Source of the DNA: Zygaena filipendulae
Lineage: Eukaryota; Arthropoda; Insecta; Lepidoptera; Zygaenidae
NCBI GenBank assembly: GCA_907165275.2
Contig: OU015659.1
Location: forward strand, 11,884,501-11,948,500
Reading direction: 5' to 3'
Length of the DNA stretch: 64,000 bases
Shown here piece after piece: positions 22,622 through 33,391 of this stretch (positions are counted from its first letter, which is position 1; every line of letters begins with the position of its first letter). A model generated the notes under the pieces. It was not told the DNA's origin and did no database searches. It was given only the letters and a program-made list of their open reading frames with translations. The translations under genes were made by a program, and so were the position numbers.

Positions 22622-22966
22622 ATGGGGATGTGGACTACTTTTGAAAATCAAAATTCTAATTAGTCCGTCAGTTAGAAAATAAAAAAAACAATAGACACGT
22701 AGATATTTTTTGCTTTTTCAATTTTAATTTATTTTAAAATATACAGAGATAAAGCGCATTAAAGTTTAGGGTGAGGGGGTCGTGACGTCACTAACCGCTA
22801 GAACCGCCAAACAAACTGTCAGAATAGTGACGTCACGCGAAATTTCAACTCAATATATCGCCGTTATTTTTTGATTGCGTAAAAAAAGAAAAAATACGTG
22901 TCCAATATTTTTTAATAATCTACAAGACGGGCTAAAAAATAAAAATTAGTCAACATGCCCATTATT
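22622..22966 (+). mobile_element. MITE-A copy
   Basis: AATGGGGATGTGGACTAC to CAACATGCCCATT, with GTGACGTCACTAACC at about 22790 and AGTGACGTCACGCG at about 22830. Confidence 0.87.
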
Positions 22967-23491
22967 GATACGTGTTCATACCGTTTATCGACTGCTTAAT
23001 TACTTTAAGCATCGTTAGTCACCAGACTTTGCTCTCCACTCGTAGCTACCGCGGTACGTGCTCAGATTGAGAGAGTTAACCAAATTTTATTTTCAAATGA
23101 AAATCCATTCAAATCCTCCTCATTGCACTGGAGTGAAAAGTGAAAAATTACTGACTCCTTTTTAATAGGGCTGTCATATTTCAAAACTTTTCAATCTGAA
23201 AATATTAAAATGTTACACCTACTGGTGTCTGGAACGGAATAAAATTGAAATTAACGAACGATTTTCTTCTTGTAATCTTTCCTTTTAAGCAGTTGATTTG
23301 AAATCGACTTCAAGAAAATAAAGATTCTGTTTTTTATAAATTGTCATTTTTATGATTATAGTAGGTAAGTATTTGACTTTTATAAAAAAAAATAAACTAG
23401 CCATTCCTCGCGGCGTCCCTTTCACGAAAATATTATCTCCATTCCATAAAAAATACGTTAAACTGTTTTATCATAGTGTGTAAAGGACAAC

Positions 23492-23733
23492 AGGACATAG
23501 ATAAGCAATAGTGTGTTAACCCACACTGAAGAAATTTTGAGTAAATCGTGTTCTAAAATCATAGCGCCATTTTGTGTCAACCTTTTTTATGTTCATCATT
23601 TTGTATACATATTTAAACAATGTAGTAATAAGGTTAACACATAATTAAAAAATGTTTTCTAACTCTCAATAAATCGTTCTGTATCAATAACTTAATTTTG
23701 TAGGTTAACATGTTATTGCTTATCTGCGTTCAA
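23492..23733 (+). mobile_element. MITE-B copy
   Basis: GGACATAGATAAGCAATAGT to CTTATCTGCGTTCAA. From 23735 to 24455 no gene or repeat is recognised. Confidence 0.86.
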
Positions 23734-24457
23734 CACATCGTGCACTTTGATTTAGGCACGTATACGAAGTCGGTTAATATTTTTTTAATTTCATTTTTTT
23801 ACTTATTAGATAAGTATGTAGGTAATATTCAAAGTAATTTTTTTTTATTATGTAATTTTAATGGAAATTTTATTAGATTATGTCTAAATCATCAAAAGTC
23901 AAAATTTTAGGGTATCTATTGAAATCAAAGTATAACGTTGAAAATAAAAATGTACTTAAGTACATATTTTTACATTTCTCATTAAATTTCGCTAACCATA
24001 AATAAACATTGAAGATTCGAATCCCGACGAAGCAAAATAATAAAATGCAAAATTCAAAAAAATATTATCATATCAAAGACATCTCAGTATTCCATGTTCT
24101 TTTTAGTCCTAAGAACTCCAATCTCTCTTTAATCCACTCTTTCTATAATCTTATTATCTGAGTAGGTACTTACATACATCTTATTAAACAGGTATGTAAC
24201 TAATATTAAAATATTACAGAAAATATTTTTTTATCCGTGCCTTTTAGTTACATTTATTTGCCTTTGCGAGTTTAAAAATGCTAACTGTAAGATTTGGCAC
24301 CGCTTTGATCATGTATCGAGTCAAGTCGTTGAAAGTAAATTCGACGCACCAATTTTTTTCTTTCTGAAAGCATCAAAGACATCCAAATATTATATCCCTT
24401 TACTTTTTGGCTAACACCGCTCAAATCACAAATGACACGGAGGTTTAAAGAATCTTT

Positions 24458-24990
24458 TCATTACTCATACTCGGAAAGTAGGTCTGAAGTTGCCTGAGAA
24501 GCGGGTTGAAAGTAACCCTTTTCGGCCCTAGGGAGAATCGCTTTCAACTGACAACTGTCAAATTATTAAAAAAAAACTAGGTCTATTTTCACATTTCTAT
24601 TGAACCATGTTTCAACTTTCTATACAGCCAGCGCGATGTAAAATTAAAATAACGTAAAGTTTAAGTAGGTATTAATTAAAATAAAATTCATTCACTTTTT
24701 CTTAAGCTAATTCCTATTTATATTTTTTTATTTTCTTTAATTAATACTTAATAATTAAAGAAAATATTTTTTTTTAGGTCGCCACAATGTAAATAAAAAA
24801 TACTGGCTGAATAGCTAGCCGGCCAAAGAAAAAGAAATAGGTGGGAAAGTGTCAAGCGACTATCCGATCTTCACTCATTTTTTCTTTAGCTAATTCCTAT
24901 TTTTATTTTGACTTTCCTTGCATTCGTAATGAAAAGCACAGTGTTATCCTCGGGAGAAAGACTACTTTCACCCCTAGGATAACAATGTAC
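24458..24990 (+). mobile_element. TIR repeat family AA, copy 2 with insertion
   Basis: Nearly identical to 11055-11450, but interrupted by roughly 190 bp (about 24700-24875) flanked by a direct repeat of the TCACTTTTTCTTAAGCTAAT / TCATTTTTTCTTTAGCTAAT segment. Either an insertion plus duplication or a recombined pair of copies. Confidence 0.6.
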
Positions 24991-25052
24991 TATTATTTCT
25001 TATAAGAACATTATAGTTCACTTAAAATAAGATACAAAGAAGTAGACTATAA

Positions 25053-25240
25053 TTAAGGTTTTGACGTACATAAGAATTTTTTAAATTTATATTTGTACCT
25101 GTTTATGTTATCGCATTTTTTAATGTCGTTAGGTAACGTATTGTACAGCTGCGCTCCCTCAAATAATAGCGTTTTCTTTCCATAATTTGTCCGTGCGTTA
25201 GCAATTTCAAGTTTATATTTATTCGGAATAGTGTATGTAC
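25053..25240 (-). pseudogene. LINE reverse-transcriptase C-terminal fragment
   Basis: On the minus strand 59 codons are open to TAA at 25053-25055: IPNKYKLEIANARTNYGKK, then LFEGAQLYNTLPNDIKKC and YKFKKFL. The pattern GKK..F.GA.LYN.LP..IK....FKK.L is the usual C-terminus of the reverse transcriptase in CR1/Jockey-type LINEs. The rest of the ORF is absent, so it is a 5'-truncated relic. Confidence 0.6.
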
Positions 25241-25370
25241 ATATGTGGTTTTTCCTGTAACTGTAGGTTGGATTGGATAGAATTTGTTGTGATATTTTTG
25301 ATTAAGATAAGAGTGCAGTATGTATAAAGTTGTGAAAGATCAAGAATTTTTGTTTTTGTATATAATAGGG

Positions 25371-25695
25371 GTGTTGCCTACTTTTGAAAATCAAAATTCT
25401 AATTAGTCTGTCAGTTAGAAAATAAAAAAAACAATAGACACGTATTTTTTGCTTTTTTAAATAAATTAAAATATTCAGAGATAAAGCGCATTAAAGTTAA
25501 GGATGAGGAGGTCGTGACGTCACTAACCGCAAAACAGCCATACAAACTGTCAGAATAGTGACGTCACGCGAAATTTCAACTCAATATATCACCGTTATTT
25601 TTTGATTACGTAAAAAAAGAAAAAATACGTGTCCAATATTTTATAATAATCTACAAGACGGACTAAAAAATAAAAATTAGTCAACATGGCCATTG
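25371..25695 (+). mobile_element. MITE-A copy
   Basis: GGGGTGTTGCCTACTTTTGA to CAACATGGCCATT. Both TGACGTCA palindromes are intact (about 25515 and 25558). Confidence 0.87.
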
Positions 25696-25779
25696 TTTGG
25701 TTGGAGTAAGAGTGGTAGTGAAATAATACTTTTATTATTTTATTTTAAATCCTTTGTAATGGTTTATCGCTATTATTTG

Positions 25780-26052
25780 AAGCTCTTCAACACTAGACTG
25801 TATTCTCCACTGAATTCACCAAGTATCACGGGTTCGATCCACGTATTATATCGCAATCTTTGCCAGTGCCACAGTTTTGCAAAGAGTTTAGTAGTCTCTG
25901 CAGGGACTCACTTATTGTTAGGTGATGTGCTACATAAGATACTGCGTGATTCTTGTCCTAACACAATGGTTAACTGGAAGAAAATGCCGCAAGGCATTAA
26001 GTTCGCCTTTGTAATTTTTTGGGCAATAAACAATCCATTAATCAATCAATAA
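25780..26052 (+). repeat. Retroelement tail, SINE- or LINE-derived
   Basis: GGGTTCGATCC at about 25830 resembles a pol III B box, and the end GCCGCAAGGCATTAAGTTCG, GGGCAATAAACAATCCATTA with A/T tail is a common lepidopteran retroelement 3' terminus. Confidence 0.4.
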
Positions 26053-26167
26053 AACACATATCTGGCAGGTCATTCCAAATTTCAATTTTTCAAAATTCCA
26101 GTTCCTGAATCAGAAAAATGCTTTGAGCAGATGGATCGATTGTTAGCTGATATAATCTTGCAGAAGG

Positions 26168-26368
26168 ATGGCTCCAGACACAGCGGTGTCTATGCGACAC
26201 ACGAAGATCAAGGCGGAGGAAGCGGCCTTGTTAGCTGGTGAGCTGAAGAAGCCCTCCTGGCAGTCCAAGAACGAAGGCATCCACGAGAGAGTCAGCTTCG
26301 AGGATTCGATATGGGGCTTCGATTTAGCCGGTGGAGCGTACTACAAGACACCACTTAGAGTTACCTTT
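26168..26368 (+). CDS. PDZ gene exon 1 (coding start)
   Basis: CTTGCAGAAGG precedes ATG; the donor is ACCTTT|GTGAGT. 67 codons: a Lys-rich leader and the first PDZ strand with SFEDSIWGFDLAGGAYYK. Ends in phase 0. Confidence 0.75.
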
Positions 26369-29300
26369 GTGAGTCACGATTTATTGGACACCTATGTTTC
26401 CCGCGGTTACACCAGCAATAATTTCAAAGTTTCCGCAAGAATTCCGGGACAAAAAGTACCCTATGTCCTTCATTGTACCACTGACAACGTGTATGCTAAA
26501 TTTCATGATAACAGGTTGAGCCGTTAAGGCGTGAAAACAAACAATCTCACATTCGCATTTGTATTATGTTAGTATAAGGATGTGTGAAACATACCCCAAT
26601 CTACTCAATGCTGTGGGCATCATTTAGGTAAAGCAGCGGAAATAGTTTGCTAATAGCTACTATAGGTAGTTATGAATCGGTATCTGGTACTTCTCCAAGA
26701 AGACCAATGTCCAATACCATACATAATTTTAGTCTTCAGACCTTCAAAGATCATCAATAACTTAGACGCGTTTGGTTAATTTTAATGGGGCTCACAGCAC
26801 TCCACTTGAAGGACCATTGGTTCTGAATCATCTTAGACAAATGCTCTTTATCACAGGTGAAGCCGGACAGTCGCGCGGAAAAGGCCGGGATAAGGCCTGG
26901 CGACAAGCTGCTCAGAATCAACGACATAGACACCTCGACCCTCACGATCCAGGAAGCCCATGAAATCATCATCGAGTCGGGGATACACTTGAAATTAGCT
27001 GTTACTGCGTATGTAATCCTACTAATATTATAATGTGAAAGTGTGGATGTTTGGATGTTTGTTATTAAATCACGCAAAAATTGCTGTACGGATTTGGATG
27101 AAATTTAGCGTGCACGTTGTCAGAGGTACAGAGAAGGACATAGGGTACTTTTTATCCCGGAATTCCCGCGGAAACTCCGAAATTACCGAGGGTGAAACCG
27201 CGGGGCACAGCTAGTAAATTTTACGAATATAATAAGGTTAGTTTCCAAGCTATGAAAATTAAAATTCTATTTAGTCCGTCAGTTAGATAAAAAAGTATAC
27301 TAGACACGTATTTTTTGTTTTTTCAAATTATGTGGAGTGGGGGCTCTTGACGTCATAACGTGGTATGAACTGTAGCACGGTGCGATGTTACGCGACATTT
27401 CGACTTAATGTACTTACCTCCGTTATTTTTTCATTACATAAAAAATTAAAAATTAAACCACCCACGAATCTCTAGCCTCATTGTAGGTACCTATTCTTAT
27501 TTTAAACTGGAACTTATTGAATTATTTCTTCTTTAACAGACCCGAAGATGAAGAAGACTCGTATTATTGCTATGAAGACGAAATTGTAAGTATTGTTAAG
27601 AGAAGTAAATATGTATTAAAATCTAAGAGTGATACAGATAGAAGTTTCTCGAGTGGGGTCCACGGCAGATGAGGTGTGGACAGATCTACCAGCTGGATGG
27701 ATCGACGAGCTGGTGAAGGTAGCGGAGCTCGGCTGGATGAGGATATTGCAGGAGTGGTCATTGTGGTCAAGTGGTCCTTGGAGGATGCCATTGGCAGTGG
27801 ACGTCTGTTGGCTTATATTAAAAACTAGCTATTCCCCGCGGTTTCACCCATTTCGGAGATCCCGCAGGAATTCCGGAATGCAAAGTACCTACCCTATGTC
27901 CTTCTCTGTACCCCTGATAATGTTGTACCTAAGTATGCAAAATTTCATGAGATTTCACCGTCGGAGTTCCTGCGGGAATTCCGGGATAAAAAGTATCCTG
28001 TGTCCGTTTCCTGGTTCTAAGCTACCCCCCCCCCCCCCCCACCAATTTTCAGCCAAATCGGTTCAGCCGTTCTTGAGTTATAAATAGTGTAACTAACACG
28101 ACTTTCTCTCGTATATATATATATGTATATATATATGATGATAATAAAAACAAATAATTCCCATATTGGTGGTGGTGGTAGTGGTTGGTGCGTTCAATCA
28201 CACGCTATATATATATAAAATTACCTGGCTGTCACAGATTGACATCATAAATACCTTTAAAGCAATGTGCGATGTAATATTAAAAACACAAGAGAGTTAG
28301 TAAAGTGAACAATCGCACGCAATCCGGCCAGCAAGAGCAATTAGGCTTACAATCCGGCCAGCAATTAGGCTTACAATCTGGCCAGCAATCTCCGTCTTAC
28401 ACCACCTCAATAATTACGGTTCGATCGCCGTACACTTCTGTAGGTTTACCATGAGTTTTTTTAAATATTTCGGCGTGAAGTCGTGGGCACGGGTAGTGGA
28501 GGTGAGCGTTCATGCATTGTAAAGAGGCCCCATTAAACCTACACCTGGGTCGCAAGTCCCAGGCACTGCTCCGTGTTCCCTAGGGATATCTGGTATGCTG
28601 TACAACTTCTATGTTGGTGCAATTAATTGTAATAGTTTCCAGTTGGTTCTAGATGTGTCGCTCAGCTAATAGTCTCGGTCATACCTTTCCCTGCCTTCAG
28701 TTATATTGTGTTATGTTATCATTATCAGTTAGTCAGCTATCATAACAACAGCAGATAACTATCTGCTGTTATCTGCTACTATATTCCTTTCTACAAATAC
28801 ATTTATCATTCCTATCACTAGCCTTTTCCCGTGGTTTCACACGCGTTAATTTAGAGTTCCCATCGGAATTTCGGGATAAAAAGTATGCCTGCCCCGACGT
28901 TCTGTTCAGTTAATTTATTTTCTCTGTGTTTTCAACCGTCGTCAAAGTGGAGGATGGTGTTCCGCACGTTCGCTTCGTCACTGGCAGATCGAGACCGAGT
29001 TTCAGCATTAGTCTTCAAATATGGCTATGTTCTGTCTTTCTTTTTGAAGAAGAAGGAGAAGAAGAAAATCACAAGAAAAAGAAACAAACTTAAACAGTGC
29101 CTAATCTAAAGAGACATAATATCTCTTGCATGCTGCTAGCTTTTTCGGATACGGAATGGTTGTTACAGTAACTCATGGTAGGCCCCAGTCTAGCCGTAAG
29201 AAATTTCATTAGATAGGCGCGTATGTGCCTATCAGCTCTTCATTTGCAGTCAAAGCCGTTTAATTAAACTGGCACTCCTAAACTATGCCTATACGTACGT

Positions 29301-32300
29301 ATTAATATACAGAATTAAGGTTGAACGAGGGATGTGAAGAATTTGGGTGTAAAGTATTTGAATTTTTTACGAAATGTCTAAAAATTAGGACACAAAATTA
29401 ATTTTTGACGTAGGTAATAAAGTCATTCGGGTAAATTGACTGCGTACTAAGTAAGGCTGCTTATTGTAAGGCTCATTCAACGCCCTTTCCTTTATGGTAG
29501 GTACAACAAAAACAGTTATTGGAAATTAAGCTCAAAAAAGGCTGAGACAACGACGAAAACCAGAAGCCCAAAGTTAGTCTACGCGTATACATACATTAAA
29601 TTATGGAAAACAGCAGCAAAACTTTGAAACGGGGTCCTTTGATGATAGCTTTGATTGAATTTTCCTTAATAAAGTTAAATCGAAGTTGCTATCTATGAAT
29701 TCGTCTTTAAAAGTTCCTTTAATATATTGTATTAGGTAGGTATATAGTTAAATATTTCCTGCGGAGTAATGGGGTCTTTATTATTTTAAATGCGAATGTC
29801 AGTTTGTTTTTTTGTCGCGCTTTCATGCTTAACTACTTAACCGATCATCATGTAATTGTCATCATGCACGTATCAGGGGTAGGTACTACAGAAAAGGACA
29901 CAGGGTACTTTTTATTCCAAAGCGGGTGAAACCGCGGGAGAACCTAGTTGGTTCTTTTTTAAACCTACATATCACAGCTAAATTGTAAATTTATTTATTA
30001 ATTAATAGGAATAGTACACCAGCCCTCAATTATTTTCAAGTAACTAGCTATAATTGGAGGCAGATAAGCAATAACATGTTAACCCACAAAATGAAGTTAT
30101 TGATTCAGAACGATTTATTGAGAGTTACAGAACGTTTTTTAATTATGTGTTTACCTTATTACATTGTTTAAATATGTAACTAAATATTGAACATAAAAAA
30201 ATTTACACAAAATGGCGCTATAATTTTAAAATTTAATCAAAATTTCTCCAGTGTGGGTTAACACACTATTGCTTATCTATGTCCAATTTTTTTATCTATA
30301 CTAATATGCGAAAATCTGTAATCGCCTTTTTTCTTTTCGCAGTTGATCTTCCGAATAAAGTAAAATAAAATATACTCTTAATAGCTAAACAGCTAAAGTT
30401 TGTGAGTTTGTGACGTTGTAGGGAGTATCTAATCTCTGGATCTACTGAACCGATTTTGAAAATTCTTTCACTTATAGGAAGCTAAGGTTAGGACCGACCA
30501 ACTGGTGCTAGGTCGGTTTAAATTCTTTGATCGGGTCTTGGAAGTTTTATATGGATTTTTCGCTTTTCAGGAGGAAGGCTACGACAGTGAAGAAGAAAGG
30601 AGGAAGGAGGAAGAGAGGGCCAGGAAAAGACAAGTGCATGCACGCGTTGTAAGTTACGAGCACAGTTCAAAAAACAACCTACGTCGGTCTAGACCTAGTT
30701 ACTAAATAGCTAATGCTGTAACTACATCCTTTTGCTTAGTAATATAATAGTACCTAGTAATAATCCACATCACAATACACAGATCTACTAGATCCCACAC
30801 CAAGTTGTAAGCTTGTGTTGTGGAAACCAAGCATACGTGGTATATGTATATCTACCTACTGCATATTCTTAAATGGACATAGTTAAGCAATAGTGTGTTA
30901 ACCCACACTGGAGAAATTTTGAGTAAATCGTGTTTCAAAAGTAGGAGCGCCATTTTGTGTCAACATTTTTTATGTTCAATATTTAGTTGCATATTTAAGC
31001 AATGTAATAAGGTAAACACATAATTGAAAAACGTTCCCTAACGCTCAATAAATGGTTCTGAACCAATAACTTAATTTTGTGGGTTAACATGTTATTGCTT
31101 ATCTGCGTCCAACTATTGTATGTATATTATACCTTAAGACTGGAAAGTTAAACCCTGTGATCATAGCACAAAGTCTGCCCCCTACCGTGAATCGAACCCG
31201 GAACCTCTCGTTTGGCGGGTAATGGTGACCTACTGCGCCAATCGGGTAGTGCTTACAGTTCATAAGTATAATAATAAAATTAACAAATTCACAATTATAG
31301 TAGGTACTTAATAATTGAACATTATCAAAAATCGCCACCTGGACCAAAACTAAGCAGAGCGTACTATGGATACCAGAAAACTGATATAAATATACCTAAT
31401 ACTTATATTTATGTATAAGTTTTTAGTATTTGTAATGATTGTGGTCCTCAATCAATTGTTTTTCATTCATATCATTCATTCATATTTTTTTTTTGTAAAT
31501 ACAAAACGGAATCGAATAAAACACTAAATATTTACCCCGATGCGTACCAGTCAGTTGCCTCACCACTACACGAACGGTGGTGTCGAATGGAAAAGGTATT
31601 TAGCAATGTTTTTCTAAATACCAAATGATTTTCTTAACATGTAAACATTTTACTGTGGGTTAATAAACAATTATATTTTAATTGTTTAGTAGTTGACAAG
31701 TCTGCAATTTAGACGGCTTGCAACAGTTCGTACTATACTTTAGGCACCTATATACGAGATAATGCTAAGAATTTAATTTGTAGCTCCTCTTTGCAGAGTT
31801 CGTACTGGAGCTTGCAATGGCCGTGGGTGAGCAAACGGCGGGTTATTTATAGAGAGTCCAACTGCTTCATGGTGCCGAGCAAATACGAAGAAAAACATAG
31901 GTACATATTATGTGTTATACAACGTGTTAATGAATTAACTGAAAACCTGATATACCCCATTTAAAAAAATAAACAATAATATGATTAAAATATATTTTAT
32001 GTCGAAAACATTTCTACTTTAAAAGTTATTCAACATTACTTTGGAGGTGATCTATCTACGAAATTCCAAGCGCTACGCCCGCGCCTTTTTTTTGCTGCGG
32101 GCAGCGTACGCGCCAAATATTGTATTATAAATAATTAAGACATGGGCTAGTAAAAATGAAAAAATATAACCTACATTAAAACATAGTGCGATCGATTCGC
32201 TAGTCGATTCTGAGCAAATGACTTTGTAGTTTTTAGTTAATTCATTAACACGTTGTATACATATTAATATAAAAAGCCATTTTGTTAGCACTTGAAATAA

Positions 32301-33339
32301 ATTAAATGATATACGAACTTCTCCATCGTCCTATCGATATTATAAATGTGAAGTTTAGATATTAGATATTATATTAGCTGAACGAATTCGGATGAGATCA
32401 AGGACACAGAAAACGTTCTGGATGGAATCCCAAACTGCTTAGTTTACAAAGGGTTACCATTTTAATCAAGAAGTTCGTGTGGGTGAAACCTCTGAGAACA
32501 ACTGTTACTAGTTTATTATGGATTAAGTTATGAAACATATTTCTGCAGTTGATAATATTGGAAGTAGTTGAAATAGTACTGAACATTAATTAATTTGTTT
32601 ACTCCAAAAATTAATGTTTTTTTATCCATTTTATGTTTATCATTGAAACTGAGACATACTAAATTATTGTTATTTTTTTTTCAGAGATAAATTTTCACCG
32701 CAGCCCATGATAAGAACTCAAGATGACATAGTCCTGGAAAGCATAAACAGTGAAATCTCTAAAAAAAGAGAGTTAGCTAGAGGTGTTAAAAACGAAACTG
32801 CAAATGAAAATTCAGATTCTGTCCAAATCGACACAAAAAACAACGACGTGTCAAATTTAAATGGTAAAAATAGTAACAAATTAATCAAAGACAGTAATAA
32901 ATTAGGGTATATATCAGAAGTAGAGGAAGATAGTATAAATGAAGATTCCACTGTATCACAAGCTAACGAATCTAGTGTTTCAAATGGTGATCTAGAATCA
33001 AGCTCTAAAATTGACGAACCAGAACAACCCAGTGAAGAAGCTGTTAATAAATCTGATGATGACGTCGGTGAAGATGCAAATCATAAAGCGCCTGAAGTCG
33101 AAGGAGAGAGTATTAAAGAAGAATCATCGATATCAGAACTAGATTCAACAATAGAAGAAACAAGTCATTCAAAAGAAGATAAAGAAAATTCTAAAAATGA
33201 CAAAATATCGAGTGACGATGAAGTCATAGGTGAAGTGTTAGGAAACCAAGATGATAATGTGTCGAAGGATGATGAAGATAAAATATTAAACGGCATAATT
33301 GGTGATGATGAACATGGCGAATCGAATAACGAAAGGTAA
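26168..33339 (+). CDS. PDZ-domain protein, ALP/Enigma/ZASP-like
   Basis: Six exons join in one frame: 26168-26368, 26857-27008, 27540-27585, 30571-30648, 31797-31900, 32685-33339; with the TAA at 33337 the product is 411 residues. The PDZ domain spans about 40-117, split by a phase-0 intron at F67. Its carboxylate-binding loop reads WGFDLAGG (49-56), the WGF form of ALP/Enigma/ZASP proteins of Z-discs and adhesion sites; AEKAGIRPGDKLLRIND is the conserved turn and helix. Then come an acidic PEDEEDSYYCYEDE, a charged helix EEGYDSEEERRKEEERARKR, and WPWVSKRRVIYRESNCF. The last exon is a disordered acidic Ser/Asn/Glu tail. No LIM domain is seen. The start is supported by an acceptor six bases before ATG. 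GAAAG|GTAATT at 33331 could be a donor, so the 3' end is not certain. Exact orthologue unknown. Confidence 0.75.
26400..26580 (-). repeat. Helitron-like copy
   Basis: CCCGCGGTTACACCAGCAAT, AGTTTCCGCAAGAATTCCGG, ATTTCATGATAACAGGTTGA. Just 30 bp after PDZ exon 1. Confidence 0.7.
26857..27008 (+). CDS. PDZ gene exon 2
   Basis: Acceptor TTTATCACAG, donor ACTGC|GTATGT. VKPDSRAEKAGIRPGDKLL, TIQEAHEIIIESGIHLKLAV: the remainder of the PDZ domain. Ends in phase 2. The antisense frame here is a shadow. Confidence 0.78.
27028..27213 (+). repeat. Helitron-like copy, near full length
   Basis: Inserted between A and T: TCCTACTAATATTATAATGT at the 5' end and GGTGAAACCGCGGGGCACAG plus CTAG at the 3' end, followed by T. 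The 3' hairpin is partly degraded (CCGAGGGTGAAACCGCGG). Confidence 0.78.
27243..27455 (+). mobile_element. MITE-A copy, internally deleted
   Basis: AAAATTAAAATTCTATTTAG, TCCGTCAGTTAG, GACACGTATTTTTTG, then TTGACGTCATAACG; the right half is shortened. Confidence 0.65.
27540..27585 (+). CDS. PDZ gene exon 3 (micro-exon)
   Basis: 46 bp between TTCTTTAACAG and GAAATT|GTAAGT. One base completes Ala-118; then PEDEEDSYYCYEDEI, ending phase 0. The acidic text matches the end of the PDZ strand. Confidence 0.68.
27820..28095 (-). repeat. Helitron-like copies with poly(C)
   Basis: CTAGCTATTCCCCGCGGTTT, GATCCCGCAGGAATTCC, then a second CGGAGTTCCTGCGGGAATTC. A run of 16 C lies at 28025-28040, in a TACCCC..ACCAATTTTC context from a related variant. 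Confidence 0.65.
28100..28220 (+). repeat. Simple-sequence region
   Basis: (TA)n tracts near 28113 and 28207 flank (GGT)n at 28167. The second half (GTGGTTGGTGCGTTC) recurs near 33812. Confidence 0.65.
28319..28392 (+). repeat. Three-unit 24-bp tandem repeat
   Basis: The unit AATCCGGCCAGCAATTAGGC plus TTAC occurs about three times with small changes, the last with CTGG. It lies in PDZ intron 3; 28400-28815 is otherwise unremarkable apart from a short AACAGCAGATAA hairpin near 28750. Confidence 0.7.
28817..28890 (-). repeat. Helitron-like fragment
   Basis: CTAGCCTTTTCCCGTGGTTT, then ATTTAGAGTTCCCATCGGAA. Downstream 28890-29785 has no element or exon that I can support. Confidence 0.6.
29790..29950 (+). 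repeat. Helitron-like copy
   Basis: GCGAATGTCAGTTTG, TTAACCGATCATCATG and GCGGGTGAAACCGCGGGAGA with CCTAG at the end. Confidence 0.7.
30056..30286 (-). mobile_element. MITE-B copy
   Basis: GGAGGCAGATAAGCAATAAC to GCTTATCTATGTCCAA. Confidence 0.86.
30571..30648 (+). CDS. PDZ gene exon 4
   Basis: Acceptor TTTTCGCTTTTCAG; donor GCGTT|GTAAGT. 26 codons: EEGYDSEEERRKEEERARKR, QVHARV; a charged, probably helical segment. Phase 0 at both ends, so it could be skipped without frameshift. Confidence 0.7.
30753..31248 (-). mobile_element. tRNA-derived SINE split by MITE-B
   Basis: On the minus strand: A-box region GATTGGCGCAGTAGGTCACC and B-box GGTTCCGGGTTCGATTCACG at the right end, 3' tail with TAGATCTGTGTATTGTGATG at the left. 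The body is interrupted by a complete MITE-B at 30874-31111. Confidence 0.8.
30874..31111 (+). mobile_element. MITE-B copy nested in a SINE
   Basis: TGGACATAGTTAAGCAATAG to GCTTATCTGCGTCCAA, both TIRs intact. The SINE continues on both sides, so this MITE-B is the younger insertion. Confidence 0.88.
31797..31900 (+). CDS. PDZ gene exon 5
   Basis: Acceptor CTCCTCTTTGCAG; donor CATAG|GTACAT. SSYWSLQWPWVSKRRVIYRE, SNCFMVPSKYEEKH plus two bases of Arg. The aromatic WPW block looks like a conserved short motif. Ends in phase 2. Confidence 0.72.
31916..32259 (+). mobile_element. TIR family X, copy 1
   Basis: TATACAACGTGTTAATGAAT at the left is inverted at the right as ATTCATTAACACGTTGTATA. The centre shares TTTGGAGGTGATCTATCTAC and GCGCCAAATATTGTATTATA with 36084-36458. 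It starts 15 bp after a splice donor. Confidence 0.78.
32685..33339 (+). CDS. PDZ gene exon 6 (acidic tail)
   Basis: Acceptor with a T-rich tract and TTTTCAG. One base completes Arg-194, then DKFSPQPMIRTQDDIVLESI, followed by about 190 residues rich in Ser, Asn, Asp and Glu with no visible fold. TAA is at 33337-33339. The GT at 33336 could instead be used as a donor in phase 2. Confidence 0.72.
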
Positions 33340-33385
33340 TTATTATTATATTGTGATATTGAGTCGAAATATTGTGATATTTAAT

Positions 33386-33391
33386 AATAAA
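33386..33391 (+). terminator. Possible poly(A) signal of the PDZ gene
   Basis: AATAAA 47 bases after the TAA of exon 6. This favours 33339 as the gene end, but AT-rich context makes chance occurrence likely. Confidence 0.35.

Noticed and set aside
28885..29109. Frame with FRTFASSLADRDRVSALVFK and a poly-Lys tail
   Set aside because: Begins inside a Helitron-like fragment and ends in A-rich sequence; no splice support.
31190..31250. tRNA gene
   Set aside because: The A and B boxes here and at 39200, 45500 and 51290 belong to the tRNA-derived SINE, which lacks a complete cloverleaf.
32718..32951. Minus-strand 77-codon frame
   Set aside because: Antisense shadow of PDZ exon 6, whose composition keeps the reverse frame open.
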